The notes beneath the pieces are model-generated. The model was given only the letters and a program-made list of their open reading frames with translations, was not told the DNA's origin and did not search any database. DNA of 13,266 nt from NCBI GenBank assembly GCA_021783175.1, contig JAJXUF010000081.1, forward strand, positions 1 to 13,266, read 5' to 3'. Source of the stretch: Pseudomonadota bacterium. Its GTDB lineage: Bacteria > Pseudomonadota > Gammaproteobacteria > Acidiferrobacterales > UBA6901. The translations under genes were made by a program, and so were the position numbers. This document shows, one piece after another, positions 7,083 to 13,266 of this stretch (position 1 is its first letter; the number at the start of each line of letters is the position of its first letter).

Positions 7083-8105
7083 CTACGGGGTCCTGCGGCG
7101 GTATTTCCGGGCCAGGGCGGCGGCGGTTTGCGCCAGGGAGTTCCGCAGCGCCTTGGGCTTTGTGACTTCCACCTTCGCACCAAAACCCATCAGCCACCAG
7201 GTGAGTTGCGGGGTGTCATTGACGGTGGCGGTCACGCGCGCCTTCCCGGCGACAAGCACACCGATGCGCTGGTCGGCGCTTAGACGCACCTCCTTGAGGT
7301 GCTCGGCGATGTCAGAGTCGACGAACATCTCGAGGCGAATGCGCTTGCCGTCTCCGAATTCCAGGGCCCCGGAAGCGATATACCGGTCGAGGCTGAAGTC
7401 CTTGGGATAAAGCACCGGGTCTTCGAGCGGAAGCGCGGACAACATCCGGTGCAGGGCGAACAGCATGACTTCCGGATAATGAAAGAGCGTGCACACGAGG
7501 TAGGTCACCGGCCCGCGCTGGATGATCCCGAGCGGGTGGACCGTATACTCCGTGGGCACCTGAGCTCCGCGCTTGCAGTAGACAAGCCGCGCCTGGCAGC
7601 CCTGAAGGAGCGCCTCATAGACTGCCTCCTGGACCTCGGTCTTGACGGTAGGCGGGATGAGCGGCTGGGTCGGCGGGACCACGCGGACCTTGTCGACCCA
7701 GGAAGGAAGACCCCGGCCTCTGGGCAGGGTATTGAGCAGCCCATCGGCGGCAGCGAAATAGGGACTGAGATCCTTCAAGGCCGAGACCGGCAGAAGCGGC
7801 TCGAGAAAGCGCTGTACCAGCGCGAACGTCAACGCCTGGGGGCCGGTCAACCCAGGCACATCCATCATGGGGGCGTCTTTCTTCCAGCTCCAGCCGTAGG
7901 GTTTGCTGCGATCATCCGCAACAATCGCAAACACGGCCGACAAGGACCCCAGATCGCGCTCGATTGTGCGCGTCGTGGTCCGAAACCCTAGTCCGCCCAG
8001 CTTCGACCTGAGATCCGTGACGGTGATTTTTTGGGGGTAGCGCGACAGAAGACGCAACAGCTGCCAATGGCGTTGCAGCGTATCGTGCGCGGGGGATTTG
8101 CCCAT
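7083..8105 (-). CDS. WYL-domain transcriptional regulator
   Basis: This 340-residue protein has the order winged helix-turn-helix, WYL, WCX. The N-terminal part (about 10-75) contains the recognition-type segment RTTTRTIERDLGSLSAVF. The WYL domain (about 155-235) contains VHPLGIIQRGPVTYLVC and a conserved LHR (218-220); the family's Trp-Tyr-Leu is Thr-Tyr-Leu here (201-203). The C-terminal WCX part (about 255-335) includes TWWLMGFGAKVEV. WYL domains sense nucleic-acid or nucleotide ligands, and members such as BrxR and CapW repress anti-phage operons. This one probably represses its own island, acting at the palindromes at 7047-7069 and 12664-12686. The start has only a GGTGA-type Shine-Dalgarno. 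It lies 42 bases after the gene ending at 8148 and is probably co-transcribed with it. A sampled line of this gene is about 65% G+C, unlike the two genes before it. Confidence 0.85.
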   Translation of the reverse strand: MGKSPAHDTLQRHWQLLRLLSRYPQKITVTDLRSKLGGLGFRTTTRTIERDLGSLSAVFAIVADDRSKPYGWSWKKDAPMMDVPGLTGPQALTFALVQRFLEPLLPVSALKDLSPYFAAADGLLNTLPRGRGLPSWVDKVRVVPPTQPLIPPTVKTEVQEAVYEALLQGCQARLVYCKRGAQVPTEYTVHPLGIIQRGPVTYLVCTLFHYPEVMLFALHRMLSALPLEDPVLYPKDFSLDRYIASGALEFGDGKRIRLEMFVDSDIAEHLKEVRLSADQRIGVLVAGKARVTATVNDTPQLTWWLMGFGAKVEVTKPKALRNSLAQTAAALARKYRRRTP

Positions 8106-8147
8106 AACCGGTCACCGGTCAGCTTCGGAAGTGATGAAAAGCTGACA

Positions 8148-8906
8148 TCAGGGTGCCATCAACGTCCAGGATTCCCCCAACGCCTGCGCACAGATCTGTC
8201 CGATCCGCTGCCCGAAAGCGGCCAGCTGCATATCGCTATGCAGGCCGTGCCATCCGCCGAGAAACGGCACGATGGCCAGTATCGTTCTTCCATCATTGAT
8301 GGGCAGCCATTTCAGGGACATATTCGATACCGTCTCCGTCTTCGTCGCTGCGACTGACTTGAAAAACTTGCTGACCCCATCAAATGCCATGACAAAATCC
8401 TTGTCATGCGACAGTCCGGTACCGATGATGAGCTTTGGCGCGTAGTGCCGCGTCCACTCCGTGAACTTCGCAAACCGGTGAATCTGGCACCACGCGCGGT
8501 AGAGCGGCTTCGTTGGCAGGCCTGTCTTCTCGAAATGCCATTCTTCCCACAGGTTGTCATCCTCAGCGGGGAAGGAAAGCGGATAGAGATTGAGCTTGAA
8601 TAAATCCGAGTCCATGTCGAACACGCTCTTTTGGAGCGCGACTTTTTTATAGTTTCCCGGATCCTCACCCACCAGCGCCGCGTACAGCTTGACCATGTTC
8701 TGACTGTATTTATGTTGGAGAAACTCCGAAAGTTTGCCGGCACTGATCGAATTCAGAATTTCCGCATCGCCGAACACGAAACCATCCCCGCTTTCGTTAC
8801 CACCCCACTCGATCCCGCAGAACCAGATCGGACCGCGCGGATTTCCGCCTTCGAATCCCGAATATCCGGTTGCCCACCGCTCAAAATCTGCCTTTACCTC
8901 GATCAT
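8148..8906 (-). CDS. Hypothetical protein, possibly uracil-DNA-glycosylase-like fold
   Basis: I do not recognise this 252-residue protein with certainty. The layout resembles the UDG superfamily. There is an early strand-loop PIWFCGIEWGGNE (about 26-38), comparable in position to the GxNPG motif A of Mug/TDG enzymes. A segment FKLNLYPLSFP follows, then a strand PKLIIGTGL in the second half, and a late strand-loop AIVPFLGGWHGLHSD that could correspond to motif B. It begins with GYSGFEGGNPRG, which is glycine-rich. If it is a glycosylase-fold protein, it would bind or excise a damaged or modified base. ATG 8906 has GGAG eight bases upstream. It follows the broken UDG-like gene by 39 bases and precedes the WYL gene by 42, suggesting one transcript. 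The fold is a hypothesis from motif placement only. Confidence 0.5.
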   Translation of the reverse strand: MIEVKADFERWATGYSGFEGGNPRGPIWFCGIEWGGNESGDGFVFGDAEILNSISAGKLSEFLQHKYSQNMVKLYAALVGEDPGNYKKVALQKSVFDMDSDLFKLNLYPLSFPAEDDNLWEEWHFEKTGLPTKPLYRAWCQIHRFAKFTEWTRHYAPKLIIGTGLSHDKDFVMAFDGVSKFFKSVAATKTETVSNMSLKWLPINDGRTILAIVPFLGGWHGLHSDMQLAAFGQRIGQICAQALGESWTLMAP

Positions 8907-8945
8907 TATTGTTCTCCAATCTTCCCGCGCTCTGGCGCGAATTAG

Positions 8946-9688
8946 TCAGCGTCCCGGGTGACGACGCTTCCATGCTCGATCCAGTGCCTGTGCAATTGCT
9001 GCGATTGCCTTCTGTCTTGGCTGCTAACATTGCGCCCTGCTGAATATCTTGTACAGCGACAAATGCGGCAGACGCAACAAAGCGATCGACCTGCTGCCCT
9101 TCGAGAGCCGCCCAAACGTATAAGCCGCCCTCCCCCAATTGACCCGCTTACAGATCTCCCCAATATTCGTAAATCCTTGATCGCGCAAAATCTCGCTCAT
9201 GTGCGCGTACGGTTCTTTCGCAATACTGATGATGACCCGCGGCTCGCAGTAGTCGAGTATTGTTGGCCAGAATGAACGGAAAAATTCGAGCGCGCGGGAC
9301 TTATTATCTAGAGAATTCCAGTTCGGCGAACGAAAGGTAATGTAATTGGCGGCAAGGGATTTATCCATCAGATCTTGGTAATCCGTGCCGTTATTCATTG
9401 CTTCCGCAAGCTCGCGGTAAAACTGTTGGACCTGGATCTGAAGCGGACTTTTGCCGGCTCCCGATCCCCAGTCCTCACGCAAATAAGCATTGCCCGCTTC
9501 GAAACTCGGCGACTCGTGCTCATAAACGTCGCCACCGGGGTTTAGCCAATGAAAAACAACCTCTGTGCCCTCGTCAGGGTGCTCTTCGGCGAATACAGTA
9601 ACTTCCGGCCCAGCGTGTAGCCCAGTTCCTTGTACGCACGCTCGATTTGAGCAGCTAGCCCGTCGAACGAAAATAGTGCATCCGGCAT
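8946..9688 (-). pseudogene. Uracil-DNA-glycosylase-superfamily (Mug/TDG-like) gene with a frameshift and an in-frame TAG
   Basis: A coherent protein of about 247 positions appears only if two lesions are repaired. It starts at ATG 9688, six bases after GGAGG, as MPDALFSFDGLAAQIERAYK, and runs to RLFFIG, where a TAA (9544-9542) ends the frame after 48 residues. The -1 frame then continues immediately with LNPGGDVYEHESPSF, so one missing base would restore FFIGLNPGG, the motif A of Mug/TDG-type glycosylases. The body continues (NYITFRSPNW; RVIISIAKEPYAHMS) to LPHLSLYKIFSRAQC, a plausible motif B. It is then cut by TAG at 9026-9024, after which the same frame stays open for 25 helix-like codons (QPRQKAIAAIAQALDRAWKR onward) to TGA at 8948-8946. 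The longer continuous frame from ATG 9734 has an implausible Cys-rich N-terminus. Recent decay or sequencing error are both possible. The line sampled in this gene is about 42% G+C. Confidence 0.65.
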
Positions 9689-9694
9689 GTCTTG

Positions 9695-9700
9695 CCTCCA
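9695..9700 (-). promoter_or_regulatory. Ribosome-binding site that decides the start of the UDG-like gene
   Basis: TGGAGG on the minus strand ends six bases before ATG 9688. It supports that ATG rather than the upstream one at 9734, and it places the true N-terminus in a different frame from most of the gene body. Confidence 0.65.
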
Positions 9701-9768
9701 TGACGACCCCGGCTCCGGGGCAATTCAATGGCATCTGAAATCAGGTTGGCGCACCCTGCACGGAATCA

Positions 9769-9807
9769 CGACTCCGCCGAATCCCTCGGCATTCAGGGTC
9801 GGAGTCG
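9769..9807. repeat. Nested inverted repeat upstream of the UDG-like gene
   Basis: The outer arms CGACTCCG (9769-9776) and CGGAGTCG (9800-9807) are perfect 8-base complements. Inside lies a second hairpin, GCCGA, ATCCC loop, TCGGC (9776-9790). A further pair, GGCGCA near 9748 and TGCGCC near 9808, flanks the whole. No T-run follows on the minus strand, so it is not a classical terminator. It could be a structured leader or transcript end between the AAA+ gene and the glycosylase-like pair. Confidence 0.45.
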
Positions 9808-10085
9808 ATGCGCCAGGCCCGTCGGAACTTTGATATCACGCTGCACACCCAGTGTCATCCTATCCGGCTCCCGGCACGTGAACCAGTTGACGGGACGTGC
9901 GCACCGCGGTGCACAAATTGCCGACAGCACACAACGCGCCTCGATCATCACCGCCCAAGATTGACCGCGCTGTCACGGATTATCGAAAAAAAACCGGGTT
10001 CACCATGGCATCTCGGGGGGAGATGTCTTCATCATAGAATGCACTATGGCATCACCTGGACGGTGGTTTTCCATGCCGGATAGAT

Positions 10086-10280
10086 TCAATCGTGGCCTGG
10101 AACGATACGCGAAGGCGCGATTTGACGAAGATGGTGGGTCGGGCACACCGGTCGATGCCACCGCGATAATATCCCAGCCGCATTCGCTCCGTCGTCCAGG
10201 CAGCTGGCGTGGCTGCACACACGGACCACAGAGGTTTCCTTTTTTGATGGTGCAGCCGCACGGCACTCACCGATATTCAT
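10086..10280 (-). CDS. Doubtful 64-residue open frame directly after the AAA+ gene
   Basis: The frame starts with ATG 3 bases after the AAA+ stop, with a weak AAGG just before it, and encodes MNIGECRAAAPSKKETSVVR followed by VCSHASCLDDGANAAG. The C-x4-C pattern loosely recalls the first half of thioredoxin-like 2Fe-2S proteins, but the second cysteine pair expected in that family is absent and the rest does not look like a folded protein. It may be a decayed remnant or chance. I list it because its position would allow translation in the AAA+ transcript. Confidence 0.18.
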   Translation of the reverse strand: MNIGECRAAAPSKKETSVVRVCSHASCLDDGANAAGILSRWHRPVCPTHHLRQIAPSRIVPGHD

Positions 10281-10283
10281 GCC

Positions 10284-12503
10284 TTACCGCTGTCCGGAAT
10301 CCCGGATTTGCGCTTGCTTCTTTAAGACTGGATTAACCGGCGCGCTGAATCCGATCGGATGGGACCGCCGGCCGGACAGTTTAAGCGCGCATTCGGATTG
10401 AAGCGCTTCGAACAGAGTCTGCGCTGTAAACGATGCCGCGCGCAGCGACAGCCCTCGCAGCGCCGCCTGGAAATCTCCCGGAGTAAGCGCCTGGAGCTGC
10501 GCAAGGCGCGCCTGCCAGTGCGAGTGCTCGGCCGGCGACAGCGCGCAGCCTTCGCCAACCAGCACCGCGGCAAAAAGGCCGGCGGCCTTCTCGGGCCGAA
10601 GCGGCGGGAATTCAAGCTTCACATCGAAGCGGCGCAGCGATGCCTCATCGAGCGCATCGAGCCGGTTGGTCGTCGCAACGAAGATGCCGGCATAGTCTTC
10701 AATCTGGGTGAGCATCTCGTTCACGAGGCTCACCTCCCAGCTCTGGCGCGCGTGGGCGCGGGAGGTGAGGAACGAGTCGCATTCATCGAGCACGAGGAGT
10801 GCGCCCTGGGCGCGGGCGCGGCGGAACATCGCGCGGATCAATTGCTCCGACTCCCCGACATAGGGGCTCAAAAGATCCGAGGCGCGTTGCTTGAGATAGG
10901 GCAGCCCGAGTGCATCGGCCAGGTGGCGGGCGAGCGCGCTTTTCCCGGTCCCGGGCGGTCCGTAGAAGAGGAACCGCCCCTCCAATCGCTGCCGCAGGGC
11001 ATCGATGAGGGCCGCCGGGTCGGTGGCGAGCGTGAGATACTGCAGGCCATAGGGCAGACGAATACGGGGGGGCTGAGGCAAGGGCGTGAGTCCGAGCGCT
11101 TCCAGGTGTCCGTTCAGGGTCGCCTCGAACATCCGCGCACGCTCCGCAGGACTTGCCTCCGGGGCGAGAGCCACGGTCTTCGCCGCGCGTGCGATGAGCC
11201 CCGGGGTGAGCCGCTCGTGGCCGGCCAGCCGGCTCCGAAGTGCCGGGTCGTCCATCCCGAGGGGCGCCAGGTAGTGCGCGGCGATGCGCGCGCGCACTTC
11301 GGGCGGTGGCGGCGTGAGTTCCAGGATGAAGTCGAAGCGGCGGCGAAACGCCGGGTCGATGCCGTCGAGGTCGTTTGTGATCCAGAAAGTCGGCGCGGGG
11401 GCGGATTCCAGAAGATCCACGGTAAAGCCCTTTCCCGGCCCGGCGTCCGGACGAAGATCGTCCCACGAATCGGGCCGCCAGCTGCGCCCGAAATAGTCCT
11501 CGACTTCATCGAAGAGGATGAGCGCGTTGCCGCCACTCGCCCCCAGACGCCCGACGAGGCGCAGCGCCTGGATGCGGCCGATGCGCCCAAGCGCATCACC
11601 GTCTTCATCGGCGACCGAAACTTCCAGAAGCCGCGCCCCGATCTCCCCGGCGAGCGCGTGCACGAGGGCGGTTTTCCCGGTGCCGGTCGGCCCGTGCAGC
11701 AGCACGTTGACGCCCCGGGCACGGACCGACAGCGCGCCGGCAAGCAGCGGCTTCAGCACGGTGATCATTCCCTCGATGTGGGCAAAATCCCCGAGTCCGC
11801 GCGCGGCTTCCGCCGGCGGCTTGAGGTAGCGCTTGAGGAGAATTGCGGCATTGAGCCCCGGCTCATCGAGGTGTTCGGCGATGCCTGGGAGCACCTCGAG
11901 CCAGTCGTCCACATCGCCGAGCGGGGCGACCGCCGGATTGAGGCTCACAAGCCCCGAGGCGGCGAGCCCACCCCCACGCCCGAAGGCCGAGGCGACCTCC
12001 TCGACCGGGGCCGCCAGACAGGTTGCGATCGCCTCGAACACCGTATCGGCGCAGTGTATCGCGCCGAGCAGGGCGAGTCCCGACTGAAAGCTCTTCTCGC
12101 GCTTGGCGAGCACCGCGAAAAGGACAAGATCCGCTTCGAGCGCGCTCAACCCGATCTCGGCGGTAAGGCAGGCGTGGTTCTCGAACGCCGGCAGGCGCTT
12201 TACGGCGAGCCGGCGGTAGTGGGCACGGAGCTCGCTGCGGGCTTTTTTGGGAGAAACGTCCGTCAGCGTCCCGGGCTCGATGCCGAGAAAATCATGGACG
12301 ACCGCGGTGGATGCCGAAACGTCGATGAGCTCGAGGTCGTCCAGATCGTCGGACGCCTCGATGAGAAGCCGCTTCCAGGCGCTGCCGGCCAGCAGGCCGC
12401 GCAGCAGCCAGAGCCGCCCGCGCGCACGGAGCGCCTGCGACAGCGTGATCCGGCTCAACCGGGACTTGCCTCGTGCACCCCTACGTCTTTGCCGTTGTGT
12501 CAT
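10284..12503 (-). CDS. Tandem AAA+ ATPase (Cdc48-like two-module arrangement)
   Basis: This 739-residue protein has a helical N-terminal region without a recognised domain (about 1-240), then two AAA+ modules. Module 1 has Walker A GPTGTGKT (271-278), Walker B ILFDE (329-333), sensor-1 WITND (374-378) and RRRFD (387-391). Module 2 has Walker A GPPGTGKS (515-522), the pore-loop-like YVGESE (548-553), Walker B LLVLDECD (569-576), sensor-1 FVATTNR (608-614) and LRRFD (623-627). Both modules look catalytically complete. Only module 2 shows the aromatic-hydrophobic-Gly pore loop that pulls substrate through the ring in Cdc48, katanin and spastin relatives. It probably remodels or unfolds a protein or a protein-DNA complex in the cytoplasm. 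ATG 12503 is supported by GAGG seven bases upstream. The palindrome at 12664-12686 lies upstream and implies regulation by the WYL protein. A sampled line is 70% G+C, similar to the WYL and DUF2779 genes. Confidence 0.88.
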   Translation of the reverse strand: MTQRQRRRGARGKSRLSRITLSQALRARGRLWLLRGLLAGSAWKRLLIEASDDLDDLELIDVSASTAVVHDFLGIEPGTLTDVSPKKARSELRAHYRRLAVKRLPAFENHACLTAEIGLSALEADLVLFAVLAKREKSFQSGLALLGAIHCADTVFEAIATCLAAPVEEVASAFGRGGGLAASGLVSLNPAVAPLGDVDDWLEVLPGIAEHLDEPGLNAAILLKRYLKPPAEAARGLGDFAHIEGMITVLKPLLAGALSVRARGVNVLLHGPTGTGKTALVHALAGEIGARLLEVSVADEDGDALGRIGRIQALRLVGRLGASGGNALILFDEVEDYFGRSWRPDSWDDLRPDAGPGKGFTVDLLESAPAPTFWITNDLDGIDPAFRRRFDFILELTPPPPEVRARIAAHYLAPLGMDDPALRSRLAGHERLTPGLIARAAKTVALAPEASPAERARMFEATLNGHLEALGLTPLPQPPRIRLPYGLQYLTLATDPAALIDALRQRLEGRFLFYGPPGTGKSALARHLADALGLPYLKQRASDLLSPYVGESEQLIRAMFRRARAQGALLVLDECDSFLTSRAHARQSWEVSLVNEMLTQIEDYAGIFVATTNRLDALDEASLRRFDVKLEFPPLRPEKAAGLFAAVLVGEGCALSPAEHSHWQARLAQLQALTPGDFQAALRGLSLRAASFTAQTLFEALQSECALKLSGRRSHPIGFSAPVNPVLKKQAQIRDSGQR

Positions 12504-12510
12504 GCGAGCA

Positions 12511-12515
12511 CCTCT
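12511..12515 (-). promoter_or_regulatory. Ribosome-binding site of the AAA+ gene
   Basis: AGAGG on the minus strand, with seven bases before ATG 12503, supports the start used for the AAA+ ATPase. Confidence 0.6.
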
Positions 12516-12663
12516 TTCGTGAATTACCCCTGTGGTCCCGGGTGGTCAGAAACGGGCCGGCGACGATCGAGAGCGTCATCGACCGACAGCAGCTTCTTTG
12601 TGGCCGCGGACCCTTTCGCACCGGCCCATGCTGCCACCCTTACACCACTTAGCGTAAACCATC

Positions 12664-12686
12664 TATGCGACAGATTATGTCGCATA
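12664..12686. promoter_or_regulatory. Operator-like perfect palindrome upstream of the AAA+ gene (first copy)
   Basis: On the plus strand the perfect 9-base arms TATGCGACA and TGTCGCATA flank the 5-base spacer GATTA. The site lies 160 bases upstream of the AAA+ ATG in the non-coding gap before the IS fragments. The same element recurs, slightly diverged, at 7047-7069. Symmetric arms with a 5-base spacer are the operator shape described for BrxR-type WYL regulators of defence islands. Binding by the WYL protein here is inference. I did not find a convincing sigma-70 promoter pair beside it. Confidence 0.65.
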
Positions 12687-12771
12687 TGAAATCAATCTGG
12701 CTTTGCCGGGAAAATCGCAGGGCACCGGGAGTGGCGAGTCATTCAGAAGGACCTGCCAGGACCGGTCATGA

Positions 12772-13215
12772 TATGAACGAACGCCGGAACTCAAGACACT
12801 GGATGCCATGCTTGACAGCCTGACCCAAAGGCATGCCAAGCGGCTTCGTGAACGATTCGGTGTGGGGCCTCAAACAGCAGCGGAGTTACTCGCAGTCGCA
12901 GGCGACAATCCAGAACGCTTGAAAAGCGAAGCGGCGTTGGCAGCACTCTGCGGTACAAGCCCCCTACAGGCATCATCAGGAAAAACAATCCGACATCGAC
13001 TGAACCGGGGTGGTGACCGGGCGGCCAACAACGCCTTGTGGACCATCGCGATGGTAAGGATGCGGAGCGATCCCCGGACACGGGCTTACGCCGATCGACG
13101 AACTAAGGAAGGCATGTCGAACCAGGAAATCAGCCGTTTCCTGAAGCGCTATATCGTGAGGGAACTGTATCCGCTCATCCTGGCCGATCTGGTCGATTCT
13201 CGGCGTACCGGTTGA
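12772..13215 (+). pseudogene. IS110-family transposase, C-terminal fragment
   Basis: The frame is open from 12772, just after a TGA, to TGA at 13213-13215; the first ATG is 12808. The protein from that ATG is 135 residues and matches the C-terminal Transposase_20 domain of IS110-family recombinases. It shows GVGPQTAAELL (18-28), GDNPERLKSEAALAALCG (32-49), the SSGKT motif (56-60) where the domain's conserved serine lies, NRGGDRAAN (66-74) and RMRSDPRTRAY (84-94). Intact IS110 transposases are usually over 300 residues. The N-terminal DEDD (RuvC-like) domain is missing here, so this copy is inactive. Twelve codons upstream of the ATG (YERTPELKTLDA) still read as transposase-like, placing the truncation near 12770. 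It is the only gene-sized plus-strand feature and marks the right border of the island. Confidence 0.85.
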
Positions 13216-13221
13216 CATAGG

Positions 13222-13266
13222 AGCGTCAACGCTGTGGCGGAATCGTTCTTCAGCAGCCTTAAGACC
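13222..13266 (+). mobile_element. IS3-family OrfB transposase fragment (runs off the right edge)
   Basis: The last 45 bases translate in one frame as SVNAVAESFFSSLKT. NAVAESFFSSLK is the conserved block near the end of the DDE domain of IS3-family OrfB, containing the final catalytic glutamate. The fragment begins within about 10 bases of the IS110 stop codon, so one element has inserted into or recombined with the other. The OrfB part before this motif is absent on the left. It continues beyond the window. Confidence 0.7.

Larger units (their letters stand above)
9689..10283. other. Low-information region between the AAA+ gene and the UDG-like gene
   Basis: About 595 bases contain no gene I can identify. 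Contents worth noting are the nested inverted repeat at 9769-9807, a perfect 12-base palindrome GCACCGCGGTGC at 9901-9912, an A8 run at 9986-9993 (T8 on the minus strand) without a good stem before it, and a doubtful 64-codon frame that begins 3 bases after the AAA+ stop. Short open frames on both strands look like chance. Confidence 0.5.

Noticed and set aside
8107..8120. Tandem CCGGTCA repeats just upstream of the WYL start as an autoregulatory site
   Set aside because: Only two 7-base direct copies, unrelated to the palindromes found elsewhere, and within a 42-base gap that overlaps the ribosome-binding region.
8345..8355. GTCGC-T-GCGAC inverted repeat resembling the operator arms
   Set aside because: It lies inside a coding region, the arms are in the opposite order and the spacer is one base, so it is probably chance.
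9024..9734. The continuous 236-codon frame from ATG 9734 taken as an intact gene
   Set aside because: Its first 50 or so residues are Cys-rich and unlike a folded domain, whereas the overlapping frame from ATG 9688 has GGAGG and reads naturally into the glycosylase motif if one base is added. I treat the locus as a broken gene.
9986..10025. T8 run on the minus strand as a Rho-independent terminator for the AAA+ transcript
   Set aside because: The bases before the run form only a stem of about three pairs, too weak for a terminator.
10359..12689. A 776-codon open frame on the plus strand, longer than the AAA+ gene it lies across
   Set aside because: It is antisense to a gene with two complete sets of AAA+ motifs and a good ribosome site. 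Its translation is rich in Arg, Gly and Glu with no domain, as expected for the complement of GC-rich coding DNA.
1..13266. CRISPR array or tRNA/rRNA genes, considered because of the Cas4-like protein
   Set aside because: I saw no regularly spaced direct repeats, no cas1/cas2 neighbours and no tRNA or rRNA signature on either strand.

Overview
The window looks like an accessory 'defence island' from a GC-rich proteobacterium, possibly gammaproteobacterial. That guess rests on codon style and gene families only; there is no rRNA or tRNA to anchor taxonomy. Every intact gene lies on the minus strand, so the island is read from right to left. It is bounded on the right by two plus-strand transposase fragments: an IS110-type C-terminal piece (12772-13215) and, immediately after it, an IS3-type OrfB piece running off the edge (13222-13266).

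In transcription order the layout is: a 739-residue tandem AAA+ ATPase (12503-10284); about 600 bases with no convincing gene; a uracil-DNA-glycosylase-like gene broken by one frameshift and one in-frame TAG (9688-8946); a second, intact protein that may share that fold (8906-8148); a WYL-domain regulator (8105-7083); a small basic protein with a strong Shine-Dalgarno sequence (6903-6661) overlapping by 4 bases a Cas4-like/DEDDy double-nuclease protein of the DUF2779 type (6664-5132); a PLD-like protein (4986-3943); a GIY-YIG protein (3824-3342); then a type I restriction-modification segment with hsdM (2980-1526), hsdS (1529-366) and the start of a RhuM-family gene (373 to beyond base 1). No hsdR is present in the window.

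The most notable signal is a pair of near-identical palindromes. One lies 160 bases upstream of the AAA+ gene (12664-12686) and the other 143 bases upstream of the small-protein/DUF2779 pair (7047-7069). Their 17-base cores match at 15 positions, and the 5-base spacer between arms resembles operators known for WYL-type defence repressors. This suggests that the WYL protein controls both the AAA+ gene and the nuclease operon, tying them into one system.

Base composition supports the same grouping. Sampled 60-base lines of the AAA+, WYL and DUF2779 genes are about 65-70% G+C, while lines in the first UDG-like gene and the PLD gene are about 42-43%. My working model, which is inference, is a core system of tandem AAA+ ATPase, WYL regulator, small basic protein and Cas4/DEDDy nuclease. 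The glycosylase-like pair and the PLD and GIY-YIG genes would then be later or modular additions beside a conventional type I RM locus.
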